64,000 bases of DNA from Centropus unirufus (lineage: Eukaryota > Chordata > Aves > Cuculiformes > Centropidae), in NCBI GenBank assembly GCA_013397695.1, contig VYZI01000021.1, positions 816,566 to 880,565 on the forward strand, given 5' to 3'. The first letter of the stretch is position 1. Every line of letters starts with the position of its first letter. Positions 1 to 13,095 of the stretch are shown piece by piece. Made by a program: the position numbers and the translations under genes. The notes under the pieces were generated by a model. It did not search any database. It saw only the letters and a list, made by a program, of their open reading frames with translations, and was not told the origin of the DNA.

Positions 1-3000
1 CTTACAAGAACTCAGTGAACACACAGGCTAAATTCATCATCTGGCTGTGGCATGCTAGGCACCAGTTCTGAAACGCTGTCACCAAAGCATGAGCACAGCC
101 TACTCTGTATATCAGATCCACTGGTACGTGACTTGAATACTTCCTTTCAAATTCATCTCACTTCTTAGAAATGCTGAGCACAGTATGTAAAATCAGCAAG
201 AGCAAGGAGTGTTCAGCAAATTTGAAAACAATGCCACAGGTAGGTAAATACCTGAGGAAGGAATGAGCTGCTGAACATCAGCCCCTTGTCTCCTCTGAAT
301 ATTTTGCTTCTCCCTATTTTTACATATGCACAGGCTGTAAAGCCTGTTTATCTGTGCTCTGCCTGCTCGATGAATCTCCAAAGCCTCCTGTGCCCTGGCT
401 ATGATTCATTTCTGAATAATTTCATGAAAGGCAAACAGCATGTTTCCAGTTCCACACACTTGTCTGGCATTACTGGGCACTTCATCATTTGGAGGCAATA
501 TTTTTCCCTCTTGTCTCAATCTTCCTTTTCTCCCCCTTTCCTCCTCTTACATGTAAAGCCATTGCCCCTACATTCTGACCCCTCAGAGACTGCAAATCAT
601 TTTAAATGGAGAAAAGGTTGAGCCCCAGCTTTGTGCTTGATGCATTTTGTTTAAGTTGCTCGTGCTGTTACAACATCTGTCATATCCTCCACAGCAGTGC
701 AATCAAACTGTCAGGGCTGAGTGAAGTTTTGCTGATCCAATCTGCTCCTTCTGTGATTCCTGTCAAAAGCATCAGGAGGTGGTAGATACAGTTGTGTGCT
801 CTTTAAACAACAGATCTGTATTTTTGCACATTAGAGGAACTGTTATTGTTTGTTTCTCATAAGCTCACAAAGCACTCTCTTTGCTCCCAAAATGTGTTCA
901 AAAGTGGCTGAAAATACAGGCAATGCCTCACTTCCCAGAGTCTGCTAAGTTCCTATGGCTCTCCAGTTTTACATCCCCTCTTCCCACATGAAGTCAAAGC
1001 CCATAAATATCTCTCAATCCTGCTGGTGTCTGTAATTCCACACCACATCTTGGAAGCACCCAGGAGAAAGTTACTTCTTGGATTCTGCATTACTATTAAC
1101 GAGGTAATTAAGCCAAAGAGTTGTGGAGGAGAGGGAAAGGAGTCATATTTTAATAAGCTCCCTTCTGGATACTGCACTGTGAGTTGCCAGATGAACGTTG
1201 TTACCTGTTAATAATACCAAAAGGAACTGATATTAATTGATACTATTGAAACTAATATCACTAATCACCTTGACTAAAAGGAAGGGATGTTCTTTCATCA
1301 TTTAAAAAGCAAGAACCTTTGATGTACCTTAATAACTTAAATAATTAAGAATAAAATTATATCATTTATACTGTTAATATGCAGCATGTATTTTTAATCA
1401 GCTTTCCAGCATGACGCACCTTTTCACTTCTGACTGAAGTCTTAAATTCTTGCTGTGAAATGGAAACTTCTGTTTTTATCATTTCATAAAAGGAACCTGA
1501 ATCTGAGGTGAATAGTATGCTTCTGCCCCATTTCTATGTTGGCCTTGTAGCCTATGGCTTTCGCATCAAGGCAGAAAGTCTTCTAATTACAGCAAAGCAC
1601 CAATGGAAAATGGAACTCAGGATGCCTCTGTGCCCTCTTCTCTGATACTTATATTGGCTGGCAACTCCTGCTGTGATGAAAAAGCATGTTCAGAGACACT
1701 TTGATTCATTAAATAAAAGTGTTTAAAAATGAAAAAAAAAAACCTTCAGGTAACAGACTTTGGTTCCCTAATACATATGCTTCTTTAAAAATCTCCATCT
1801 CAATATGTAGCTGCTAGGAAAACATGTTCAGCTTTCCAAGACCTGAGTTTAGACCTTTACAAAACATCCCAGTCAGGGACTGGATTATTCACCCTTGGAC
1901 AAAGAAGAAATCTGAAATCCCAGGCAGGGGGGAATCCAGTGCTGCATGTAGGAAAAAGAAAGATTTAGCTCCAACTTCCAGCTGGGATACTGAACTTTAA
2001 AATACACATATGAACCAAGTAGAATCATAGGTTAATGAAAAATAAACTCTTGAATTCAAATGTCCAAAGTTCAGGGCTCTGAAAATCCCACTTTCAATGT
2101 GACTGTCATGACTAGGAGCTGTTCTTGTCTTTTACCTTTTCTGGCTCCTACCGAGGTTGTTTTTTCACTCACCCTTTTCAGTTAAAATTTCCAATGTGAA
2201 TAAGATAGAAACCAAGATGAAGGTCTCCCAAGCAAATACAGCAAGAGGAATGGACACCCAGAGTATGCTTCTGAAAATATCTCACGTGACCCAAACACCT
2301 ACTGTAAAACAAAAAGGGAAGAGAAAACTGAATAGCAGTGCTTCCATGGGACTGATAACTTTGCAGGTTGGTTCTACCTGAGAGAGCCGTTGCAGCTACT
2401 GATTACACATTCTCTCACACTCTGTTAACAACTCAGTCTGAATCCAGTTGATGCTGAGATTTCTTTTGGATCACATCTGTGTTGCTTGATCGAGTCCAAT
2501 TGTAACATTTTTTGGCAGCTGTACAGAGCACTAAGAATGCACTAATTTGAATTCTTTCCTGAGAGTATACATCTTTAGGGGATTTACTACTTGTTCATCT
2601 CTGAATTCAAGCAACATGGAACGCAGAAAAACGATACTGAAGAATTACTTATAGCAGAAGGTACAAACAGGAACTTTGCTGGTCACAGGACCTCTCCTAA
2701 CAAACAGGACCCGTTAGACCAGTGTAAATGTGGTCAGAGAAAAAACATTTCCAGTCTCTGAGAAGTAACTATCCACTAAAGAAGAGAAATGTGTATTAAC
2801 AACTTTGATTAAAAGAATGAGTTCCCAACTGTTATCTGAATTTAAACTTTTAGCAGTGACCCATCTTGTGCTCTAAAAGAAAGAATTCAGAACATGGAAC
2901 AGAAAATGGAAGTCTGCTTGGCAAGGGCTGGGAAATAAGTATATCCCCACTCCTTTATTATTTTTTTCAGGTTGAAAAAAAGAGAAAATTAAATCTGAGT

Positions 3001-3042
3001 TGGCCAATTACTCCCCACAATTCCCAAAGGCAAGACAAGATC

Positions 3043-3056
3043 TTTTTTTTTTTTTT
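3043..3056. repeat. Poly-T run (T14)
   Basis: Uninterrupted run of 14 T. There is no recognisable retroelement body beside it, so it is most likely a simple homopolymer tract rather than a SINE tail. Confidence 0.8.
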
Positions 3057-6000
3057 CTGTGGGAAAGGCTTGAGGTGAAGCCAATTCAATTAGTTTCCAC
3101 AGAAAAACTGTCAAGACCCAAAAAAGTAGGGGAAATAATGAACTGATTAAGACCTGTAATTGCAATTCAATGGAGGAAACCATTAATCATGGAGATGGAA
3201 ACATGCATTTCCAGACTGTGCTTGGATGAGTTGCCAAGAAAAGGGACTGAAGGAATAAAGGTCTAATGTAAACTGGAAAAGGAGTATCCTGGATAAAAAA
3301 TCATGTGGTTCCATAACTGAACTTAGGAAAAACAAAACCCTTCTCTAGACAATACCAGTGGTAAAGAAATGTTATTGGCATTGTTCCTTTTTATTCCTAA
3401 TTCCTCAAATCTCAGTGCTTAACACCAAATATTAGAAAAGCTCATGGTCTAAATGTCAGTGATCCACTGGACCACACTCAAACCAAATTCAAAGTCATTT
3501 TTCAACATTAAATTTCCTGTATTTCTAATATTTCCTCCTCTTACCCCTTTCTCTTGTCATTCTATTGTTACAATTGCTTTTGGTCTCAACTCCATGATGA
3601 TGACAAACTGCTTGTGATGCTCCCAGAGCAGTTTGTACCTTAAATAAAGGGGTAGACACTTTGCCAACTGGCAGCTCCTCCAGAAATATTGAGGTATCAC
3701 CAGCATCTGAACCCTCTGCACCCTCTGTACTTTTTCAGCTGCTGCAGATGCTGCCATTGCATACTCAGCATTGCAAAGGGAGCCAGAAAAAGGAACTTGA
3801 TTCCAATCACAGGAAAACAGATTTTAATCAATGGCAATATTTTTATCTAAGTTTCTGGAGATAACTCCACCGCTCAGCTAGGTCTTCATCCCATGGCTCC
3901 TCATCTTAAAAATCTTCATCCAACTCCTTTCTCTCCTGCCATCTCTTCAAGATTAAGCCATCATAGTTAAATTCAAGAGACCAGCAAAGTCATACACACT
4001 CTTTTTTGTCAGCCCAAGTTTTTCCATCAGCTGACTCTTCTATATCCTGTCTCTAAAGGGAGAAGTTAGACTGGGGATACTGCTAAGCTGCTGAAAGTGT
4101 CAGGCCAGGCTGGAATGAGAGTATACAGGGTGATAAAGAGAAATAGGGTCATGACAGAGAGGGCGAGAAGAGGTCTAAAGAGCCAATATTGCATGAATTG
4201 TGCATAGCATATAAAACCGATCAGGAAATTAAATGCAAAGCATGATGGGAAAGGACTGCTTCATTTCTGCCAACCCAGAATGAAAGTTAGTAAAAGAGGA
4301 GAAAAAAAGGGGGCCTTTATTTTCAGAACTGATTTGTCGGCATGTAATACTTTTGGATGGTTGGATACCATTTAACTTATAATTCTAGTGAACCCTGCAG
4401 GTGTTGTAATTAACAATGTTACCACTAAGTGGCTCTTTTACAAGCACTGAAGGTTCAAACCAGGGACATGAAAATAGTCCTGCTGGGAAGTAGGAATGTG
4501 AAGAAATAGGGTGAGAATGAATAAAAGCTTCTCTTAGCATAGCAGACTCTTCCCCTGGAGAGCTCTGAAGAAGACAAGCTTAATTAATTGTAGCACCATT
4601 GAAGCTCAGAAAAGAAAAAGCCTATTAAGTCACGAGTTCCACCCTTCAGAGCACAGTCAAAGTCCTACTGAGCTATCCAGGATAGTGTTCAGTGTCCCCA
4701 GTGACAAGGTTTCTGGAAATACCAGCTCACTAAAGCAGTTGTGCACTGAACAGCAAAAGAGAGCTGATAACTCGAGGAAGGAAAAGACATAATTGTAGAT
4801 CTCAAGGTCTGCAAGACCCTTCTCAAGTACTGAGTCTTTTCCTAAGGCATAAAGTAGAAGGCAAGAGGAGCAGAAGATGGAAGAAGGAACAGGAAAGGTG
4901 GATTTTCGCCTTCACTTGACTCCATCCAAATTCATTATTTCCTCAAAAAAAGTGTTTCCAATCAGAAGACCGTCCCCCATGTCAGATTTGAGAGCTGCAG
5001 GGAGCGGTTACAGGCAGACTTTTCCCCTTACAAATTATCGCAGCAAGCAGAAATGCACCTTATTACAAACAAGCACAATTTGAGCTGTTTGCAAAACTTA
5101 GATGCTTTTGAACTCGTTGGAGACATACTGAGCAAGAGTTTAGAAGTGGGATACTAGGTTCCAGGGACAGTTTAGAGGAATGTGGGTTTTTAGCATGGAG
5201 TGATGGTGAATGTCTGCCTTTGCCAGGGGGAAACAAAGAGCTGCATTAAGCAATTCATATGCTGGACTCAACAATGTTTCTTGAAAGACCAGATGAGAGG
5301 TAAAATGAATAAGTTCACTCATTTCCATCTGGAAATAGCCTTCCTAGCATTTTACTGAGTGAAAAACTTGCTGCCTCCGGGCTGTCAGGAGGTGTGATAT
5401 TTTCAAGGTGCTCTCTGAATTCTTAGCCCTGTTATGCTGAATAATATCAACATGGTTCTCAAAGTAAATTTTCCAACAGCCTCCTATCCCCCAAAAATTC
5501 ATCTGATCTCACTTCCTGCACAGATCCTTATTTCAAACCTTCGTTATTTATGACTTTAACAAGAGTAGGTGGGAACAAGCTACCTTATGTTCATGAATAG
5601 GCACACAGGCAGTACCTTGACACAGTTGTGCCAAAGATCCACTGTCCTCTTCACTTGGCAGAAACTTGTTCACATAGCCAGATTGTACAGTGTACAAGTA
5701 AAGGTACCTGTGGTGTTGGACAGACCCCAGGATAATTCTAAGACATCTTGTGAGCATGGACTGGCCACTAAAAGTCAAAACTATGGGACTGAGTCAGATC
5801 TTTGGGTCTCCTAGACCATTTACACACCCTGGACTATCCCTGGCTTCTCTGTTTCTGGATTCTGGAAAACCAAACAGTGCCAATATCCAATTTTGGAGTC
5901 TCCAGACTCTGCTGTTGCTTTTCAGGTGACCTCACCAGCCTTTCTGAAATCTCTAACACTCCTCTGGGTCCCCCAGAGATTGTACTGGGATATGTTTACA

Positions 6001-6527
6001 CCGCTTTTCACTTTTGTTTTCAAGACCTTAGCCATGTTTATTGATTTATGCTTTGTTTCACAGCACTGCATTTCTGCTGAAGGTGACCCCATGTCTCTTC
6101 AAACTGGAGTGTTAGTCTTTTGAGGTCACGCTCTAATGCCTGTCTGGCTCCTGTAAAACATCACTCTCTGAACTGCTCCTGATGGATGTTTTGGCCAAAA
6201 GTCCTGCTTATAACATGTCAAACATGGTTCGGAAATGAGCACAGTCTGACTGCCTTGATGAGGGGAAGCTGGGATTATGTCAAAGTTCTTTGTGTTTTAA
6301 AGGTCAACACATCAACTTCTCCAACTAGCTTTCCTATGGCTGTAATTGCAAACCTTTTGCTCAATGTAATCAAATAAATAGACCTTGAAAAATCATGAGC
6401 TGGTGGAAAAGTATCTCCCACAGAACTAGCAGTAGGCAATGGAACTTTCTGCCTTCAGATCTCAGGAAGAAGTTGACTTTTGTCTTTAGAAATCAAATGA
6501 TCTTGTCATTTCTCAAATCTCCAGCTG

Positions 6528-6546
6528 CCTATCAGCTACTGATAGG
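6528..6546. repeat. Perfect 8-bp inverted repeat, 3-nt loop
   Basis: CCTATCAG and CTGATAGG are exact reverse complements separated by CTA. There is no T-run after either arm and no gene nearby, so a terminator role has no support. It may be chance. Confidence 0.5.
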
Positions 6547-7479
6547 GCTCCACAGGAGCTGAGCTTTCAGACAAAGTGTTTCTATGCATAGGCCCAGCAA
6601 CTGACATTTGAACTCTTTATTAAGCTGCTAATGTTATTATGTACTCATTTAGATTCAAGATTAACTGAGTGCCGTTTAGCAGACACCACATCTCTAATAC
6701 CACTTTGTTACAACATACTCTACATATACACGCTTCATGGTGTTAACATTTTAATTCCCATTACAGCAAAATTTTGTAAACTAACCCAAACTTCTCATTC
6801 ATTCATACATCCAGGCCATTTCTGTCTGTGCTACTACATTTAGAGAGTTAATAATTCCCTTCCCCATATATTTTTATTGTTCCCTAGATGTGTTTACAGA
6901 CTTCAGCCATATTCCAGCAAGTTCTGTCTTTCTTAGACTAAATAGTTTTAGTTCCTCAAATTTCTCCTCCTTCTGTTTCTCTAATCCCTCCAGGGCATGG
7001 CTTTATATGCATTTTTTCAAGTTTTTCATATTTCTCAGAAACTAGGGAGGGTGAGAGACACATGCTATTACTAAGTGCTACAAAGAAAAGCAGAATAGCT
7101 AACACTGCTAACAGTGTCGCTGATTAGGATAGTCTGAATGACAAAAAGCAAGTTATTCTAGTGGTAAAAACAGCACAGCCCTACAAAGGTGATACAAACT
7201 GTCTTGATGTATATCACAATAACTGGTCATAAATGCAGCTTTATACATCCTCACAAAATTTCATCATCTGCTTTGCTAAGGACTGGGGGGAATTCATGAA
7301 GAATGGCACTGTCTCATGTATAAATTATGTTAGGGAGGACAGACAGGAGAATACAAAAATCGAGCCTAGACTTATCTCCCAGGGAAAAAACGCTTTGATG
7401 TATACTGAAGTCAGTGTTCTTGAAGCACAATTTTCATACAGTAACATAATGCTGAATGATAGGATTATATTGTACATAT

Positions 7480-7580
7480 CACAGAATCATAAAGTCATAG
7501 AATCACAGAATGGTTAGGAAGGGATCTTAAAGATCATCCAGTTCCAACCCACGTGCCATGGGCAGAGATACCTTCTACTG
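7480..7580 (-). repeat. CR1 3' UTR and octamer tail
   Basis: On the minus strand this is the classic CR1 ending: a purine- and pyrimidine-mixed 3' UTR with the CCCTTCC and TTGGAAC-type blocks, followed by degenerate ATTCTGTGATTCTATG octamers rather than poly(A). It fixes the orientation and the 3' boundary of the copy above. Confidence 0.9.
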
Positions 7581-7762
7581 GACCAGGTTGCTAAAAGCCT
7601 CATCCAGTCTGGCCTTTAACATCTCCATCACTCTCTTCAGCAGTAGTTCCCCTTTAAGTACTGGAAGGCTGCTTAGGTCTCCCTGGAGCCTTCTCTTCTC
7701 TAGACTGAGCAATCCCAACTCTTTGAGCCTGTCCTCATATGAGAGGTGCACAATAATTATCA

Positions 7763-8383
7763 TCATGGCTTCCTCTGGACTCGCACCATGTCTTTCCTGT
7801 TCTGAGGACTCCAGAATTGAACTGAGTACTCCAGGTGAGGCCTCATGAGAACTGAATAGAGGGGTAGAATCATCTCCCTTGAACTGCTGGTCATACTTCT
7901 TTTGATGCAGCCCAGGATAGGGTTGGCTATCTGGGCTACAAGTACACATTGCCAGCTAATGTTAAGCTTTTCTTCCACCAACATCTCCAAGTCTTTCTCG
8001 TTAGGGCTATTGTTGATCCATTCTCCACCCAGCCTGTATTTGTGTTTGAGATTGCCCTGGCCTAGGCGCAGGACTTTGCACCTGGCCTTGTGGAACTTCT
8101 TGAGGTTCACACAGGCCCACCTCTCAAGTCTGTCAGCATCCCTCTGGATGGCTTCCCACTGTGTCACACAGCTTGATGTCATCAGCAAACTTGCTGAGAG
8201 TGTGGATCCCACAATCCCACTGTCCACATCTGCGACTAAGATATTAGACAAGACCAGTCCCAATATTGACTTCTGAGAAATGTCAATTTGATCAATTCTG
8301 ATCTTCATTTCAACATTGAGCCACTTACCACAACACTGTGAGTGCAACCATCCAGTGACTCCTATATCCACTGAGTGGTCCAT
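7763..8383 (-). pseudogene. CR1 ORF2 remnant, reverse transcriptase core
   Basis: A 206-codon open stretch within the CR1 copy, the longest in the window. Its first third matches the RT palm region only after frame changes. The central part (WEAIQRDADRLERWACVNL, then a KARCKVLRLGQGN block) and the distal part (LPLYSVLMRPHLEYSVQFW) match the typical CR1 C-terminal RT and thumb text. It lacks an initiating context and both ends of the normal protein, which is roughly 900 residues or more in the family. It is a decayed fragment and not a host gene. Confidence 0.9.
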
Positions 8384-10039
8384 CCATCAAATCCATATCT
8401 CTCCCATTCAGAGACAAGAATACTTGTGTGTGACAGTGTCAAATGCTTTGCACCAGTCCAGGTGGACGATGTCAGTTACTCTTCCCTTATCCACTAATGC
8501 TGTAGCCCCAAAATAGGTGGCCACCAAATTTGCCCTTAGTGATGCCATGGTGGCTGTCACCTCCTTATTTTCTGTGTGCCTCAGCCGAGTTTCCAGGAGG
8601 ATCTACTCCGTGATCTTGTCAGGCACAGAGGTGAGACTGACCAGTCTATAGTTTCCTGCATCCTGTTTTTTTTCCAGAGTTTTGTTTCCCTATTTTTTGT
8701 TCAGTGGGAACTTCACCAGACTGCCATGACTTTTCAAATACGATGGATATTGGTTTAGCAATTTCATTTGCCAGTTCCATGTGGCCCCACAGATGTATCT
8801 CATTTCATTCTATTAGATTTCCTAACCTGATCCCTGGCTGCTCGAGGAATTTCTCTGTATTCGTCTCAGGCTACCTGCCCTTCCTTTCACACTCTCTAGG
8901 CTTCCTTTTTGTGTTTAAGTTTGCCCACAAATTCCTTGTTCATTCATGCAGGCCTCCTAGATTTTTTTGCTTGACTTCATCTTTGTTGGGATGCATCACT
9001 CCTGATATTGTAAGAGAAGATCCCTGAATATTAACCAACTTTCTTGCTTCTCTCTTACCCTCCAGGGCTTCTTCCCATCAAGAAGATCCTTGGAGAGGCC
9101 GGTCTGCTCTCCTGAAATCCAGAGTAGTGAGCTTGCTGCATGCCCTCCTCACTGCTCTAAGGATCTTGAACTCCACCATTTCATGGTCACTGCAGCCACG
9201 GCTTCCCTTAAGCTTCACATTCCCCACATGCACACATGACTTTCTGAAGTGATGTAGCCAAACTGCAATGCTGGGTCATGTATGTCATGAAATGTGAATG
9301 AAATCTACGGGATTAGTCTAAACTGAAACATGCTAAACTGAAAAATGTATCCATAAAAATAGTGCTACTTCACAAGTTTGCTGGCAGTCCTCCATGAAAT
9401 GCTATCTCTGTCTGCATGCACACTGCTAGGAGGGGGCCATGCTACGTGGACATTTGGAAGGGATGGAGCTGCCATAGATAATCAATTCCAATGGGCATTG
9501 TCCGATGCAGTCCTTCTTAGCTGCATTTTTTTGTCTTTATAAAAGGAAACAGCAAACTTCAATCACCTCTTATCACCAGAAATGTTTCCAGGATTTATTT
9601 CTACGGGCTAGAGAGCTGTTTAATGTCCAAAGAAGATAACGTTTAATTCTTTCCTATGTTTAATAACATCCATCAACTGTCAGCATATTATTGGGCTTTC
9701 ACATCTTTTGCATAAAGTGACCAGATTTAGACTCTTCTCTGCAGGCATTTCATCCTGACACAAAGATTGACAATGAACTTCTGTGTCTTTGTAGTCACCT
9801 GAAAGTTTAACAAAAGTGTCTCCCAATGACCTATGAGATCTGGTGATCCAAGCCTGATTTTCCCAGCATGTTGCAGAATGTCACTACATCTCTCTCCTTT
9901 CTTGAGTAATTGCTCCCATTTTTCAGAGGCTCCTGACGATTACACCACCAAACAAAAACACAAATAGAAGAATACAAAAAAGATACAAGACAGTAATGCA
10001 GATAACATTCTGCCATTCTGTGTGAAAGTAGGTTTGTTT

Positions 10040-10125
10040 CATCCTTTGCTGGAATGCTGTGCTCAGGTTTAGTCACTAAAAAAGGCCAAGTAGAAAGAGT
10101 CACAGTAGAGGGCAGCCAAAGTAGA
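10040..10125 (+). mobile_element. Small old CR1-like ORF2 fragment
   Basis: The plus strand resembles the CR1 block normally encoding LEYCVQFW followed by the RVQRRA block: GGAATGCTGTGCTCAGG and, about 40 bases later, GAGTCACAGTAGAGGGCAGCC. There are stops and many substitutions. No 3' tail is seen. It is a short, old, uncertain piece recognised by nucleotide pattern only. Confidence 0.45.
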
Positions 10126-10704
10126 TTGTGCTATTTTACAGGGGGAAGAAAATAATCCATTAGAAGGAAAATGAAAAGGTTTGAGATGATGAGGAGCAGA
10201 AAGTAAAAGAAGAAGAGTAGATATATGAGAGAATGCAGCAGATAATGCCTAGAAGGGCAATTACTTGTCCCCATTTTCTTTACTCTTTCCCATAACATAA
10301 GACCTGGAGGGCAATCTGCAATTAAGGGACACTCATTGAAAACAGACAAAAATGAGGTTCTGCTTAGCATGTAATTAACCTGTGTAACTCACGCCCACAC
10401 AGTATTCCATGGACAAAGAGCTCAGACAGAGCTCAGGAAGGATTAGACACTACTAAGAAAAAGTAAGATAGCATTTTGTGTCCCACCAGCTTGGATAAAA
10501 ATGAAATACAAAGAATATCAATCCTCCTGCTTCAGGACCTAAGTTGTTCATTGTGATCAGCAGCAGGTAAAACTCAGCAGGATGTGAAAGATGCAGTTCT
10601 GCCAATGAAAGCATTAGTGCATTACCCTTTCCTATGTGCTCCTTGTTACTAATCTCAAATGCTTATGTCTCCCACAGTTCCAGTATGTGTGTTCATTACA
10701 ATCA

Positions 10705-10860
10705 GTAACATATTCTTCATCACAATAGCCTGAGAAGATACAGAAGAGTTTTTCTCCCTGTTGTATAGACTGTGAACAAAGAGACTTAGGGACATGCTAG
10801 AGGTCACACAGGAGAAGAGTAGAGCACTGTATGGTGCAGAACATTTTCTCCAAGCAGCCA
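10705..10860 (+). mobile_element. MIR/L2-like 3' relic
   Basis: It follows the ancient MIR/L2 tail layout in order: a CCTCACAA-like block with CCTGTGAGG (here TCATCACAATAGCCTGAGAAG), then a GATGAGGAAACTGAGG-like block (TGTGAACAAAGAGACTTAGG), then the hallmark AGGTCACACAGG at 10801-10812, an exact match. The spacing agrees with the family. Heavily diverged, so it is ancient. Confidence 0.65.
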
Positions 10861-13041
10861 TTCCGATCAGGGGACCCTACTCTATCCCAGCTCAAAGAGA
10901 TAGCTGGGGACAGTAGCTCCATTCCCATGGCCCTTTCAAACATAGATGTCCCAAATCTAAGCATACCAGCGATTTAATTAAATAGCATTCCTAGCAGGAT
11001 CAGCACAATTGTTTCCATCAACCAAACAGTGACCATGCTTTCAGGAACCTAGTCCTCAGGTGGTACTTCCCAGCTGGTCTCTCTGGCCTTGTTGATGCCC
11101 AGCACTACTCCAGCAGCTGGTTTGTTCCTTTGGGAACTGTCCGGGCTTCATGGCATAAGGTCTCTGAGCGTGTGACACTTCCCTCCTTCTGTGACTTATC
11201 TATGCAGTTTATCTATATGTATTTTTAGTATAATGCATGAGGCCTATCTAGGGTCCAGCCATGCAGCTGCCGCATATTTTATTTACCTAAGCAGTCCCAG
11301 TGAGTAAAATGGAACTACTCCCATGGGTTGAACAATCTGGCAATTTTTTAAAATGACAGATGTACAGAAACTGTGACTTTAGTCCTCCATTTGGAAATAG
11401 GTCACAGAATCGCCTTTTCAAAGAGCTATGTGTGTACTGTACCTCTGTGTAATTTTTTATATTTTATTTTTAATACATATGTTTACAGAGGTATATATTA
11501 GTCAATCTATAATGATAAGAAAACTACAGCATTCTTTTAATGCTCTCATTTCTTCTTCCTTTTTTTTTCCTTTTTAAGCTTGTCTTGGAGAAGTTTTGGG
11601 ATAGAAACTTAAAAGGTCCACCACAATCTTTGCTGGAGAAGAGTCCACTTTGAAGCTGTGATACAATGGATACACGGGTCATTCCGAGAATAAAGCATAA
11701 AGGCACACTAAACATGAAAGTTTTATTTCCTTCTCAAGTGATATGCATGTATGAAGGCAAGATTTTTTTTTTGCTGCCTTTGGCCCATTGTGGAACAGTT
11801 GTTAAAAAAATATTCCTTCATACTAATCTCCAACTGGTGTTTCACTTATGTTGAACTCTCAAATGTCACCAGCTTTCAACTGGTGCTGCGAAAAGACCTA
11901 ACTTACGTGTTTATAAAAGGAAGAGCTCTATTTTAATCAAGTCACTTCCTTTCTTCCTCCCTCTCTTTTGCCACTACACTTCTGCTTTGGTTTTGGTTTC
12001 TAATAGAAAATAGGGCAAGAAGAGCAGCTATACACTATACAGAATGAGAATGCTCTTAATTTGGCTAAGCCTCCAATTTAACTTGCATGTTTTCCCTTAA
12101 TCTGATACAGCACAAATTTTTAACCAAATTTAACTTGTATTAGGTTCTTTTACTTCATCAGAGTCACAGCCAACTTTTCTGAACTGGCTAGCGGGTCCTG
12201 AAGGGATGTGAACAGCATCCTGCACAGGTGAAGATGATGATGCTTCAGAAATGCAAAGACATGGGATGGGAAGGGGAAAAATAATGCTCACAAAGATCAG
12301 GAATTAATAGTTGTAGTGTCACCTATTCCAATGCAACCTGTAGCTCTATGCTGAAAGGTTACTATAAGCAGAAAAAAAAACCCCACTTAGACTGCATGTA
12401 CCATGGTCATGAATATAATATAGAATCATAGATTCTATAACTTCATTGCACAGTACATTTCATTGAGACTCCATTCCAAAGCCAAGTAAGGCAGAAGATC
12501 AAGATATGCTTCACATAAGGGATGCATCAAACAATCAAGCATCATCTCAGGATGTGCCTGACAAAGATCACTAAAGGAACATCTTCAGTAAGGGATCCTG
12601 GTGTGAATAAATAGATCAAAAATCTGATCAAGCACATACCACAAGTTGCAGCGCAGGGACATCACAGGTGAATCCAAGTTACAGTTTGCTTGATCAATGG
12701 CTTGATGGACACAAGAGATGCACAGCTGTGTCATGCAGCTGGAGAAATGGGTTCAAGGATAATGATATCACCCTTTAGGGAAAGAAAGGACTCAAATTCC
12801 ATTTTGGCGAGACTGCCAGAAATGGTCAGGGTTCTGCAGTACTCCTTACCCAGAATTATCAATAGATTATTGCCTATGAAGTTCACACTCTGAAAAAGTA
12901 ATCTGGTTCTTTAATAACGCATCAAGGCGCAGCCCCAGTGAGCCAACGTATCATAAGAGAATAATTATATGGGTAGTTCTTGCCTTTCTACTCATGTCTT
13001 ATCCCTTGGATCTAAACAGTGGACACACTTTCTGTCGTACT

Positions 13042-13095
13042 GCTCATCTGAGCATATCAAAGTGCTTTATAGATATTCATTATAAGTAATTAGCA
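13042..13095 (+). mobile_element. MIR-type core relic
   Basis: CATCTGAGCATATCAAAGTG followed by CTTTATAGATATTCATTATA resembles the amniote MIR/core-SINE block with CTCAAAGCGCTTTACAAACATTAATTAA. Only this block is recognisable, so the boundaries are soft. Confidence 0.45.

Larger units (their letters stand above)
1..7479. other. Non-coding stretch, intergenic or intronic
   Basis: No open frame here is longer than about 111 codons. None has recognisable protein motifs or a coding-like composition, so chance explains them. The only low-complexity runs are an A11 at 1732-1742 and a T14 at 3043-3056. A short perfect hairpin lies at 6528-6546. A few pyrimidine tracts ending in CAG occur (for example just before 5926), but no matching donor with an open frame was found. 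No recognisable repeat family was seen, although old decayed repeats could be missed by eye. Confidence 0.6.
7480..9240 (-). mobile_element. CR1 LINE copy, 5'-truncated, broken ORF2 (minus strand)
   Basis: CR1 elements encode an endonuclease/reverse transcriptase (RT) that copies their RNA into the genome. Read on the minus strand, this copy begins near 9240 inside ORF2, covers the endonuclease-RT linker and much of the RT, and ends at 7480 in the family's 3' tail, visible on the plus strand as repeated CATAGAATCACAGAAT-type units. RT-core text is readable between 8383 and 7763, including the blocks WEAIQRDADRLERWACVNL and LGCIKRSMTSSSREMILPLY. A later block, HLSYEDRLKELGLLSLEKR, lies in another frame at about 7750-7690. 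The catalytic FADD motif is still readable near 8187-8198, but in a frame different from its flanks, so at least two frameshifts surround it. The ORF2 C-terminus is shortened: the text jumps from the LEKRRLQGDL block straight to the last residues, which implies an internal deletion. Clearly inactive. Confidence 0.93.

Noticed and set aside
12415..12455. Short TAGAATCATAGATTCTATAA resembling a CR1 tail
   Set aside because: No CR1 3' UTR text follows on either strand; a tail-like string alone is not enough.
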